From the NCBI RefSeq assembly GCF_963678635.1, contig NC_087062.1, positions 36,546,052-36,610,051 of the forward strand: 64,000 nucleotides of DNA, written 5' to 3'. Positions 48,416-57,694 of the stretch are shown here, in pieces. Under the pieces are notes generated by a model, which did not search any database, was not told where the DNA came from, and saw nothing but the letters and a program-made list of their open reading frames with translations. This DNA comes from Symsagittifera roscoffensis (taxonomy: Eukaryota > Xenacoelomorpha > Acoela > Convolutidae). The number at the start of each line of letters is the position of its first letter. The first letter of the stretch is position 1. The position numbers and the translations under genes are program-made.

Positions 48416-51400
48416 TCATCTATCTTTTTTCATGGGCTCCAATTCTTCAGGTTCTTTCATGTTCACCCTCATCGGTTTACTTTGCTGCATGTCCAGCAGT
48501 GCTAGCAAGAACAAGGCTTTCGTTCGCTCATCGCCTTCCCTCAACATTTTAACACAAGTGTTTAATGCAGGTACTGAAATCTGCTCTATCAGGAATCTAA
48601 TGAAACAGAGAGCATCTCTCCGCTTCGCACACGCTACTGCCGCTCCCTCCTGGACTATCAGATCCCTCAGATTCGTCATAAGGAACACCTTTTCTTCTTT
48701 TGACCTTTTTCTTTCCTCTGAGTCATATTCTTCGCGAGTCAGTCCCATCATGCACCAGGCGAGCCTGAGTTGTAACTCTGTCCTTACGTAAGGTACTGCC
48801 ACGAGAGCATGTATTCTTGGCGTAGTCCTCATTTCTTCTTCGAAATACCTCAATACTACTGCTTTCCATGGAAGGCTCACTAACTGCTCGATCGTCTCCG
48901 CCTGTACGTCAGACGACGCCAAAGTTCCATACGCCTTCTGCTTGAGGGTGGTGCCTTGCAACATTGTTTCCAGATAACCCTCCATGGCTTTTTCTTCTTC
49001 CAGGGCCATTACATACCCTCTAGCCGAGTTTCGGTATTCCAACATCTCCATGTATCCACCGGTGGGTTCATCTATCGACACTGTCTCAGACACTGTTAGT
49101 CTGTTGTATTCCACTGGTGTTAGTTGTCCTGCAACACTTCCCTTTCCATGATTCATGGGAGATGGTTTGAAGTCCCTCATTTTACTCTCTCCACATTGAC
49201 TGAGTATTTCCATTTCTAAAGTTGCTCCAGTCAGAGTGCGGTCACTCCTTTTGGATTTATAACCGGTTGACTTTATTCCTGCCATGAGAATGGGTGGCAC
49301 CATCGCTATATCAGTTAATATTCTATCTGTGCCAGACAATTGATAATCACCTTGCCCCAAATCCATGACTTCTTCGACTCGCTTCCTTTTCGCTGAGTTA
49401 CCAGCTTTCATCGATATTTCTGAATCCACTTTTGGCTTTCCAATTCTCCTCGGCATCACTCTGCTTCCTAACTTCATTTTCATCGCATTGATTTTATCAA
49501 TCACCATTTTCGATCGCATCGTTCCTCTCCTGGTCCTTGACAGGTACACCACCTCTCCTTCATCGTCCTGCGGTGTCATCTTGATGGGAGAATTCGCTTC
49601 ACTCTCATCAGTGGCTGAGTCGATCACTAACTCACTCAGTCTCCCTTCACACTCATCAAGCTTGTCAAGTACTTCTCTCATCAGGGGTTGATTGAGACCT
49701 GTTTTGAGGATGGACTGGGTCCCATAGCTCTGAATCACGGTCCAGACTTCTTCCATAAACGCCACTCTGTCCAGCTTACATCCCGTCCTACTCTCGTGGT
49801 CTCGGTGATGTACTTCCCATTCTTCTTCGGGCAGCGTTCCCAAGAAAGGTACTCTGGCTGAGGCCTCTATTCTTCTCCTCCTAGGTGATTCCATGAGGAT
49901 TCTCTGGTCGTTATTTCTTGAATTGCCAGGAGAGCTGCTCTCCAGCAAATTCCGTTTCATTTCCTCAAAGGCTGACGGAGGTTCCAGTGTCGAGATGCCT
50001 TCATCCGCTGGCTCAGTCGTTTCCAACGTGTCTGCATTATTCTCAAGATCACTGAAGATATTGAAATCCAGGCTGGATGTTCCTCCTGTCGATGCCCTGT
50101 CGTCTTCCCCACCAGCTTGATCTTGTTGCATGGGTTCTTCAGTCTGACGGCTTCCACCCTGTCCGTCATCTCCTTCTGACTTATCCTTATTCGAGTTCGA
50201 TGGCCCTTGTTCGTCATTGTCGGCTTCTTCATGGAATCTCGGTATGAGCAATGTACCGGCCGATTTATCTTCCTCTTCTCCATGGACCACTTTGATTTCT
50301 TCGCAGCCGAAGGGTGCTAGGAAAGTTCTCGTCTGCAATACTCCTCCAACTTTCATCTCCTTCCTCACACTGGTCAGGATCAATGAGGCTTCAGGCAATT
50401 CTGTCCTGCCTCTCATTCTCATCAGAGCTAAGCCTAGTCCCTTCCATTCCTCATCAAATCTTCCAGGCTTGGGAGTAGCGGCGTTGCTTATTCGCCTTCT
50501 CGTCGCTTGATCCGTGTACGCAAATCGTGTGTACTGTAACACGGCGGCATTTCTCCCCACGAAGCATGGATCCATCGTCACCGAGAAATTCCCTACTCTC
50601 TTTTCATTGGTTTCGAATGCTCTCAATCTAGGAGTTTGTACTACGGAGACTGCTCCGAGCAGCATCCTTCTTATCAGAGGGAATTCAGGGATTGCCTCCG
50701 GTATCTTCTTGTAATCGCCCCAGTCCTTCGTCTCTTCTCTCACTTTGTGATAGGCTGCTGTGAGACGAGGCACTCTGGTCATTTCACCATTCGTTTTGTC
50801 ATAGGGCCTCAGATTCCAAAGCTTTGGAAACACCTCGATGTGCCCTCTTTCTACTTCTCCCATGCGGTCACAGAAGTGATCGTCAAAATTGATGACTGTC
50901 ATCTCTGGCTCCGATATTTTCGCAAATAACAGATCTTCACTCATGAGCTCTCGCAATGCGTGCTGCTCACACCAGTTCAGTGTACTACCGTCCACTGCCG
51001 ATATGAGGTTCAGGTGCAGCACCGACCTCCTATACGCTTCCACTTTAACGTCAGGGAACGCAAAGGTGACTGCTGGTCCATAGATCAATGTCACGAACTC
51101 CGTGACTCCTCTGATCAGCGCCAAGGGATCGATTCTCATAGCTAAGCTCAAATCAGTTAATAGCGGCATGCCTCCAACATGTCGTCTAACATCTTCCTCT
51201 CTTTCAATTGTCTCGTCTTCTCCGGTTCCAAAGCGATTTTGCTGCAAGAGATACTGGATAAGAGTGTGTCTCAGGTCTCTTATTTTGTTCCACGAGTCCG
51301 TGGATTTCTTCATATCCAGATTCCTCACTCTCTCTTTCATCTGCTCTGGACAACGTGCCAGTTTCATCAGTCCTCCCAAGTTTCCGTGGGTTATTGCGAT

Positions 51401-53155
51401 CAATGTCAGAAGTCCATCTAGTCGCAGGTTCTGTATTCCATCCGTAAGCAGTATCGCCGGTCCTTTTACGAAACTCTCCGCTCCGAACGTCACGAACAAG
51501 GCTATTAATTCCACTATCGATACTTTCACTACTGCATGGAGGAATTCCTTTATCAAATAGTGCGAGACTTTCGGGTAAACTTTTGCCAAGAAGGACGCGG
51601 TCCATCCGGCTCCCAACCCTTCCAGCATGCTGTCTGTCCTTTCAAATCCCTCCTGTCCCTTCACTTCCTGGGTCCAGAAGGTTTCCAGAGTAATCTGACA
51701 CATTCTGTTCACGAACTCAGCTGTCTTTTCTCCGGCATTTTCCGCCAGGTTCACCTCCTTCAACAAGTAGGCGTGTATCTTAGTGATCATTACTGGGCCT
51801 TGCTGAAAAGCATCTGCACCCAATGCCGCTACTCTAGGATTCAGGTGTAGCCACTGGTTTGCTTCCGGCTTGGTTCTCAGCACCATCGCTTCCAGATGAG
51901 CTCTCATCTCCAGTGAATTCTTTCTTCTCGTGTCTTCACTCGCCACTTCCATTGCTCGGAACCACAAGTCGTTGGACATTGCCGTGATCACTCGATGGTC
52001 GTCATCTATTCCTGGTTTCAGTTTGAGTTGCCGACTGAAGTTGGACAGTTCCAACCCCAGCACTTCGTCCAACACTAACATGTGTAGCGCGTGGTCCTTG
52101 AACCCTCTCATCGCGTTTGAGATATCTGACCATACTGCAGGCAGTTCAGCCTTAAGTGGCCTCAGGTTCTCCATTTCTATCATGCGATTCGGGGCTGATA
52201 TGATCACATCATATTTTCCCTCCGAAAGTAAGGCTACCATTGCATACACAAATTTCAGTCCATCCGGGAGATGTGCATATCCCGGAGACAACGCAAATAC
52301 TACTCTCAACGTCACTTTATTGAATGATCCCTCCTTCGTCGCGTCCACCACTTCACCCATCGACTCCAGGATGTCTTTTATCGCCGGCCATACTGCGTTT
52401 TCTGCTGTTGCAGAATCTCTGAGCCTGCTCAGAAAACCTCTACTGTGCAGATGGTCATTGATGCCAGCAAACACAATCGTTATCGGGTTCATTTCTGTCT
52501 GCCTTTGTACCCCTATAGCCAATGACACTGATTGCAATAGGTCTAGGTCAACTGCGGCCAGCATTATGACGTCCGGCCAAAACAAAGACTTAGAGGTGTA
52601 CACGAACTCTGAATTCGCTACTACCATGATTCTGGCCTTTCTCATCTCTGCTTTGTCGTAGGCGGCGAAGATGGTCTCATCTTTCTTTATCGCTGTCAAT
52701 CCGCCATATCTCTGGGCATCACCATCTTGGTTCACTAGTTTTGGGTACACTCTCTCCTTCACATGACCCGGTGGTGTCGTCAATTGCCTAAATATCTTCA
52801 CGTGTTGTCCAATCGGCGCTCTCGCCGTCAGGAATCTTCCTGGCCTTTCTTCACGATTCCTCTCATCATGGTTCAATCTCACATCTTGCAACGGTCTTGC
52901 ATTCACAGGTCCCATTGTGTTGTTGGAGGGCAGTCCCTCCAAATCAGCAAATCTCAAGGCCGTCGTGGAGCTGAAATTTATGCTAGCGGCTATCAACCAG
53001 TCTACGCCGGTTATCGAGTACAATCTGCTGACGGATAGCGTCGCTCCATTCAGCATCCTCCTTGCATCTTCGATGAAGCTCACTCTCTGTAGGTCCAGCT
53101 TCATTAGTTCGTCTTTGTATATATGCCAAGGAGACGGTATGGATCGCGACCACAT
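48416..53155 (-). CDS. 1,579-residue accessory protein with SGNH-like domain, translation coupled by TGATG
   Basis: The ATG at 53155-53153 overlaps the stop of the preceding ORF. Counting from the TTG just before it, residues 174-400 look like a second SGNH-type domain: block I is RIMVVANSEF (Ser kept, GDS changed to ANS), block III is FAGIND (232-235) and the final block is GIDDDH (DxxH, 385-388). The middle is long, helical and hydrophobic in places (VSIVELIALFVTFGAESF), and I do not recognise it. Residues about 980-1180 are acidic and low-complexity. A basic cluster SAKRKRVEEV could be a nuclear localisation signal. The C-terminal 400 residues are helical. The whole frame is open, suggesting recent selection. 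No other known domain is seen. Confidence 0.8.
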   Translation of the reverse strand: MWSRSIPSPWHIYKDELMKLDLQRVSFIEDARRMLNGATLSVSRLYSITGVDWLIAASINFSSTTALRFADLEGLPSNNTMGPVNARPLQDVRLNHDERNREERPGRFLTARAPIGQHVKIFRQLTTPPGHVKERVYPKLVNQDGDAQRYGGLTAIKKDETIFAAYDKAEMRKARIMVVANSEFVYTSKSLFWPDVIMLAAVDLDLLQSVSLAIGVQRQTEMNPITIVFAGINDHLHSRGFLSRLRDSATAENAVWPAIKDILESMGEVVDATKEGSFNKVTLRVVFALSPGYAHLPDGLKFVYAMVALLSEGKYDVIISAPNRMIEMENLRPLKAELPAVWSDISNAMRGFKDHALHMLVLDEVLGLELSNFSRQLKLKPGIDDDHRVITAMSNDLWFRAMEVASEDTRRKNSLEMRAHLEAMVLRTKPEANQWLHLNPRVAALGADAFQQGPVMITKIHAYLLKEVNLAENAGEKTAEFVNRMCQITLETFWTQEVKGQEGFERTDSMLEGLGAGWTASFLAKVYPKVSHYLIKEFLHAVVKVSIVELIALFVTFGAESFVKGPAILLTDGIQNLRLDGLLTLIAITHGNLGGLMKLARCPEQMKERVRNLDMKKSTDSWNKIRDLRHTLIQYLLQQNRFGTGEDETIEREEDVRRHVGGMPLLTDLSLAMRIDPLALIRGVTEFVTLIYGPAVTFAFPDVKVEAYRRSVLHLNLISAVDGSTLNWCEQHALRELMSEDLLFAKISEPEMTVINFDDHFCDRMGEVERGHIEVFPKLWNLRPYDKTNGEMTRVPRLTAAYHKVREETKDWGDYKKIPEAIPEFPLIRRMLLGAVSVVQTPRLRAFETNEKRVGNFSVTMDPCFVGRNAAVLQYTRFAYTDQATRRRISNAATPKPGRFDEEWKGLGLALMRMRGRTELPEASLILTSVRKEMKVGGVLQTRTFLAPFGCEEIKVVHGEEEDKSAGTLLIPRFHEEADNDEQGPSNSNKDKSEGDDGQGGSRQTEEPMQQDQAGGEDDRASTGGTSSLDFNIFSDLENNADTLETTEPADEGISTLEPPSAFEEMKRNLLESSSPGNSRNNDQRILMESPRRRRIEASARVPFLGTLPEEEWEVHHRDHESRTGCKLDRVAFMEEVWTVIQSYGTQSILKTGLNQPLMREVLDKLDECEGRLSELVIDSATDESEANSPIKMTPQDDEGEVVYLSRTRRGTMRSKMVIDKINAMKMKLGSRVMPRRIGKPKVDSEISMKAGNSAKRKRVEEVMDLGQGDYQLSGTDRILTDIAMVPPILMAGIKSTGYKSKRSDRTLTGATLEMEILSQCGESKMRDFKPSPMNHGKGSVAGQLTPVEYNRLTVSETVSIDEPTGGYMEMLEYRNSARGYVMALEEEKAMEGYLETMLQGTTLKQKAYGTLASSDVQAETIEQLVSLPWKAVVLRYFEEEMRTTPRIHALVAVPYVRTELQLRLAWCMMGLTREEYDSEERKRSKEEKVFLMTNLRDLIVQEGAAVACAKRRDALCFIRFLIEQISVPALNTCVKMLREGDERTKALFLLALLDMQQSKPMRVNMKEPEELEPMKKDR

Positions 53156-53157
53156 CA
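53153..53157 (-). promoter_or_regulatory. TGATG stop/start overlap between SGNH ORF and the large ORF
   Basis: On the sense strand ...GCT CAT TGA TG TGG...: the TGA ending the SGNH ORF shares its last A with the ATG of the next ORF. Such pentamers are used for termination-reinitiation in some retrotransposons and RNA viruses. A TTG directly precedes the ATG. Confidence 0.7.
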
Positions 53158-55221
53158 ATGAGCCTCTGCTCGGTCTCTCCTCTCGACTGGTACTCGTCGT
53201 CTCCGATCTAGTTCCGATCTAGATGTGCCTGCTACTTCTTCGATTGGTTGGTTGATAGGTCCTATCCTTCTCCTAGGATGATTTGTCCTCCTCATCGGTG
53301 CTTCTCCCAACCGATCCTGTACGTCTGTTCTTCGACCTGGTTCACTGGAGCTTTGTTGCCGGTAATTTGTGACGGCTGGGACCGTACCCAAGCGTGTTTC
53401 CAGGTTAGGAGGCACAAAAGTGGTGATCACCGTATCACTCACCGTTCCCTCTTCCTTCAGCACTCCTGTGTCAAAGAGTTCTGCTTCCAGCTCATCCAAC
53501 CGTTCTTGGAAGACTCGATTCAACCAAGCTTGTCCTTCGACACTGTCGAAGTGGATGCCATCTGTGGTCAGTCTGGCTTGATCCATGGCTCTCAATTCAT
53601 GTTCAATGTCCATGAGGATCATTCTTCCGGCATTTCGATTTGCTAGGTTTCTCAAGATGTTGTTCCATCTCATGACTCCCTCGTTGTGCCTTCTTCCTGA
53701 GGCTGTCAGGCTTCTTGCGTTCATTGGCACCGTGCAAACGGTCAGTACCGCGCAACTGAACTTCTGCCAGAGAGTAGTGAACAAACACACCATCATTGAT
53801 TCCCACAGTGCTTCCTGCTCATCTGATCCTCTGGAGATATCATTCGTCCCAACTAAGATCATCACATTGGGTATCTTCCCTGGATTCATCAGCTCCACCA
53901 TGCGATATAATTGGGCAATCGTCGCGCCTCCAAAGGCCATCACCGTGGTGACCCATGAGGTCCTCAAATTCGACAGCACTCTGACTAAGCTGTCTCCCAA
54001 TATCAGGTGAGATGTCCCGAGTGGTGGTTGCTGCAGGTTCACAGCCGGGCTCCAGGTAGCTCGATTGAAGCAGGCCCTCGGATCTGTCTCCGGAGCTCCC
54101 GTGAAATTATACTTCAATTGATTATTCTTCTGCACGTCTATTACACGAGACACTTTCTTCGCTGGCATCTTCCTTACTTTCCTCTCTGGGATTCTCGATT
54201 TCCCCATGAGTGGTGTCACGTTACTCATCCCTTGTCTGATTACTGTCTGGGAGAATTGTACTCTGCCCGTATCGTCAATCGTTCCATAGGGTGCAGTCAT
54301 CCCGGATCCTGGTGCATTCTTGTTAGCGACCAATCGTCCAGCTGTCTCTATCAATTTTCTCACTGTCTGTTCTACGACGGGATCACCCAAGGTGTCACTA
54401 GGATCCGGGATTGTTACTCGGTTCGTCTCTGCTGGAAGCCGTGTCTCCGTTGTTTGACTCATTTCTCGAGGTGTCAAGAGCTCCATCGGGGACTGCCCAC
54501 GAGGAATATCCCTTGCCGGTATCACTTTCTCAATGGACGTCGTCAACGCCGCCTGTTCCGATCGCTCTTTGTATTCCTGCCTTAAGCGTTCGATCTCTTG
54601 ACCCTGTTTTTTGTTGCAGTCTTCAAACAACTTTCTCCACATGTCCCGGTCTTCCTCCATCGCCAGCATGGTCTTCGTCATATCGTCTAACTCCTTCTTC
54701 GTACTTCTCAGCTGATCGATCATCTCGTCCAGATCTTGTATGGTTTGGTTCGTCTGAACCTTCTGTGTTACTTTCGCCCTTTTTGGTGGCACAGCTGCTC
54801 TCAGTGGTGAACCAGACGAGGTCGCCTCGCTGTTCATCTCCCGATGCATTCTCGTCAGCCCAGGTTTAGGCTTAGAGGGCATTGGCATCTCACCTGGTTG
54901 GTAAGTCCTAGAACTTCCCAATCCAGGCTCATTCGCCAAGTCACTCCCTGAGAGAGCCCCGTTTCTCCACCTCATCACTCTCATGTTCGGGCGGTCTAGT
55001 ACTCCTCTTTCTCCATATGCTGCCATCAACAGGACTTCCGTGGGGCGGTCCCCACGGTTGTCGTGCCCCAAGATGTTGATCAGGGCGGTCAGCAACATGA
55101 CCACCTCTGGGTCCTCCAGAGCGAAGTCTCGTTCGATCAGCCGACGATAGATCGCATCTACCGTCGGTCCTACATATGCCTCTGCCAGGTCCATCAATTC
55201 ATCCAGGTTGGAGTTGTCCAT
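53155..55221 (-). CDS. SGNH/GDSL-type hydrolase ORF with coiled coil
   Basis: 688 residues from ATG 55221. All SGNH blocks are present with plausible catalytic residues: block I HLILGDSLVRVL (Ser411), block II FGGATI (Gly431-432), block III LVGTNDIS (Asn460) and block V TTDGIHFD (Asp554, His557). The domain spans about 404-580. Such enzymes hydrolyse esters of lipids or carbohydrates; the substrate is unknown. Before it lie a predicted coiled coil (about 160-225, rich in E, K and L) and a basic linker (KSRIPERKVRKMPAKKVSR). After it is a basic tail of about 100 residues. CR1/L2 LINEs are known to carry an esterase in ORF1, but here it is a separate ORF downstream of an LTR-element integrase. 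It lies 385 nt after the integrase ORF. Confidence 0.88.
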   Translation of the reverse strand: MDNSNLDELMDLAEAYVGPTVDAIYRRLIERDFALEDPEVVMLLTALINILGHDNRGDRPTEVLLMAAYGERGVLDRPNMRVMRWRNGALSGSDLANEPGLGSSRTYQPGEMPMPSKPKPGLTRMHREMNSEATSSGSPLRAAVPPKRAKVTQKVQTNQTIQDLDEMIDQLRSTKKELDDMTKTMLAMEEDRDMWRKLFEDCNKKQGQEIERLRQEYKERSEQAALTTSIEKVIPARDIPRGQSPMELLTPREMSQTTETRLPAETNRVTIPDPSDTLGDPVVEQTVRKLIETAGRLVANKNAPGSGMTAPYGTIDDTGRVQFSQTVIRQGMSNVTPLMGKSRIPERKVRKMPAKKVSRVIDVQKNNQLKYNFTGAPETDPRACFNRATWSPAVNLQQPPLGTSHLILGDSLVRVLSNLRTSWVTTVMAFGGATIAQLYRMVELMNPGKIPNVMILVGTNDISRGSDEQEALWESMMVCLFTTLWQKFSCAVLTVCTVPMNARSLTASGRRHNEGVMRWNNILRNLANRNAGRMILMDIEHELRAMDQARLTTDGIHFDSVEGQAWLNRVFQERLDELEAELFDTGVLKEEGTVSDTVITTFVPPNLETRLGTVPAVTNYRQQSSSEPGRRTDVQDRLGEAPMRRTNHPRRRIGPINQPIEEVAGTSRSELDRRRRVPVERRDRAEAH

Positions 55222-55606
55222 TCTATTCTTTTCAAGTTTGATTCGATTCTTTGACTCAAGTGAGTAATTTAAATGATCAATCAGGATCTAGAAAAGCAAT
55301 CACGAATGTCACACTTGTCAGTTTCACCTTAACATATATCGTTAAAATTTGCTTAAAACAGTTCAGATAAAAAGATATTTATCCTAAAATTTATTAAAAT
55401 CAATTGGTTTCTAAAATTTTGGAATTCGACCTAAGATTGGACAGTCCAAACTTTGGATCTATTTCCAAGATCGTCATTTAGTTGTTCATGGTCACTAACC
55501 CCTACTTACCCATGATCTTAATAACCTAACACATAACATAACATCACACACATATCACATATTACATGCAACTTGGTCTTTGGCCTAACACTCTTTCGCA
55601 CATCAC
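55222..55606 (-). other. spacer between integrase-macrodomain ORF and SGNH ORF
   Basis: 385 bp of AT-rich, apparently non-coding sequence. It could hold a splice acceptor or an internal promoter for the accessory ORFs; I cannot pick one out. Confidence 0.4.
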
Positions 55607-57694
55607 TCAGCCTATACTTAAGTAATATTTCTTATGTAGATATACTTGTATGTTTGTATCAGAGAATATCACGTGTACAAGCGCGTACAATTCCCGAGGA
55701 TGCAGTCTTCCTCTATTTGGATCGTACACTGGAAGCGAGAGCTCCTTCACGTCCATTTCCACAAGGAAGTCCCTCAGCCTCGTCAAAGACAAGACTAGGT
55801 TTTCTGGGTCCACGTGCTGCTTCTCTGTCGCCCTCGTTACCAAGAAGCATAAGTACTTTCCCGGTATCTGCGACACCGCCGGAGGTAAGGCTGCTACGCC
55901 CCCTATCCCTGGTCTTTGCTTCCAAAGGAATTCCACGTTTTTGTATTCTCTCTTAAAGTCTGCCGCTAACGCTGTCCTAAAACTCATGTCTGCGGTGATT
56001 GTTATCGCACATGTTCTGTTTGTGAGTAGGAAATCACTGTCTGTTAGTATTATGTTACTTGAATATTCATTTGGTAAGTTAAAATATGACTCAACTACCC
56101 TGCCTATGTCAGGTTTCTTAGGTTCTTCACCTGTTTCTGCTTCTAAGTCTCCTGTTTCTCTTGCTATTCTCAACTTTTTTATTATCAGGTTTTCAGTGTG
56201 GGTAAGTCCTACCCCCACTCCCCGGACAAAAATATCCATCGGCGTCCCCGTCGATCGCATACCGGGTATTAAGTCAAGATTAGAAGCTGGAATGAGTAGT
56301 CGTCCTTCCTGGGCAGCCCAGGAAGGATCATCTCGTTCGGTCTTAATGTATTTCGCGCTTTCACAATCTACGTCTTGAATCGTAACGCTGGTCTCTTTAG
56401 GGTCTGATGTCATTTCGTTCAGCCACTCTAAGACACGCAGGTTCGTCTGGTCTTGTTCATATGACTGCTGTTGCTCATCGTCAAATTCTACCTCGGGTTT
56501 CGACCAGTTGTCAACCCACTCATCGTTATGATCATCGACTATGTCAATGTCTTGTGACACAGTTATTTCTTCTAAACCCACTACTTCCTCCACTATTTTC
56601 TTTAGATCTATCCTATCCACTACAAAGTCGTCACCGTAAGGATTGTATTTCTTTCTTGGTCTCGTCCCGTCCTTCTGACGAGTCTGCATCGTGAACGGAA
56701 GGTCCGGTTCGAAGTTCTTGGGAACCTCTGTCTGTTCGGGATCCTGCCAATCTTCCTCTGCGTAGGGTAAGGTTTCATCGTCCGCTTCGATCTGTTCGTT
56801 TGGATCCAGGTCCAATGGTGTATCCGTACCTTCATCTACGACTTCGTTTCCATCGTTCTTCTCCCTGGTGCCTTTTTCATTGACCTCACAAGCAGGATCC
56901 ATCATTAGATAATCACCTTCTTCCATGTCTGCAGGTATACACCAGTCTTCTGTCGATGGATTGTGTGGCTTGATGTTTTCGTAGTGGGCGGCTCGGCCAG
57001 TACTCAGTCTATAAAAGCGTCCCTCCTGGTGCACCTCAGTAATCATGAAGGGTCCCCTCCATTTCTTTAGAAGTTTCTTTGTCCCTTTCGGTGGTATAAC
57101 GTTCTGAAATACCCATACATAGTCTCCCACCGAGTTAGCTTTTGCGCCAGCTGCTTTCTTGTCGAATCTTTTCCTTTGCCTTGCCTGTGCTTGCTGAGTA
57201 TTTCGTCTGCACAGATCGTTCAACTCCTGTTGACGTCTGATCACATCCCTTACGTAAACCTGTGGAGATGTTTTCTTTCCCTCATACTCTGGGTAGAAGA
57301 ATGTCAAGGGTAAAGACTTCTCGTGTCCCGTCAGCATCATGTGTGGACTGACTCCAGTGGTGGAGTGTTGCGTGCTATTATAAGCTCCCATCACCTGTGG
57401 AAGGTATCTGTCCCAATCGGTCATGTACCTGGAACAATATACCCTCAGCATCGACACTAACGTCCTATTCTGTCTTTCCACTAGGCCATTCGTTTGAGGG
57501 TGGTATGTCGTGGAGTGAGCCTGAGCGACCTGTGAGCGTCTCATAAGCTCTTTCGTAAGCTCTCCTACGAAAGCTGTTCCATTATCCGATTGAAACGTCA
57601 TCGGACAACCATGTCTTGCTATCCACGTGTTGATCAGGTGGTCGCATGTCTCTTCCGCCGAGGCAGTTATGTCTCTTCCCCATCCTCCTGGGAC
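55607..57694 (-). CDS. integrase C-terminal half fused to a TARG1-like macrodomain (5'-truncated)
   Basis: The frame is open from 57694; residues are counted from the ATG at 57601. FQSDNG (Asp6) and LVERQN (Glu42) are exactly 35 residues apart, the D35E of retroviral-type integrases, with the usual HSTTYHPQTNGL between. The zinc-binding domain and first Asp are missing. A GPY/F module follows (KKWRGPFMITEV, about 180-214), then a 300-residue acidic linker. Residues about 516-658 resemble a TARG1/OARD1-type macrodomain (ADP-ribose binding): order ITADMSF, ALAADFKREY, GKYLCFLVTR, NLVLSLTRLRDFL, LSLPVYDPNRGRLH, VIFSDTNIQVYL. The catalytic Lys and the Gly-Leu-Asp loop of TARG1 seem to be replaced (TRATEK; DPNRGRL), so activity is doubtful. 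The deletion removes an essential integrase residue. Confidence 0.85.
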   Translation of the reverse strand, partial: VPGGWGRDITASAEETCDHLINTWIARHGCPMTFQSDNGTAFVGELTKELMRRSQVAQAHSTTYHPQTNGLVERQNRTLVSMLRVYCSRYMTDWDRYLPQVMGAYNSTQHSTTGVSPHMMLTGHEKSLPLTFFYPEYEGKKTSPQVYVRDVIRRQQELNDLCRRNTQQAQARQRKRFDKKAAGAKANSVGDYVWVFQNVIPPKGTKKLLKKWRGPFMITEVHQEGRFYRLSTGRAAHYENIKPHNPSTEDWCIPADMEEGDYLMMDPACEVNEKGTREKNDGNEVVDEGTDTPLDLDPNEQIEADDETLPYAEEDWQDPEQTEVPKNFEPDLPFTMQTRQKDGTRPRKKYNPYGDDFVVDRIDLKKIVEEVVGLEEITVSQDIDIVDDHNDEWVDNWSKPEVEFDDEQQQSYEQDQTNLRVLEWLNEMTSDPKETSVTIQDVDCESAKYIKTERDDPSWAAQEGRLLIPASNLDLIPGMRSTGTPMDIFVRGVGVGLTHTENLIIKKLRIARETGDLEAETGEEPKKPDIGRVVESYFNLPNEYSSNIILTDSDFLLTNRTCAITITADMSFRTALAADFKREYKNVEFLWKQRPGIGGVAALPPAVSQIPGKYLCFLVTRATEKQHVDPENLVLSLTRLRDFLVEMDVKELSLPVYDPNRGRLHPRELYALVHVIFSDTNIQVYLHKKYYLSIG

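Noticed and set aside
51930-52661. 243-codon plus-strand frame, and other plus-strand frames across 46-58 kb
   Set aside because: They lie antisense to the long minus-strand ORFs and have Ser/Leu-rich, motif-free translations typical of shadow frames.
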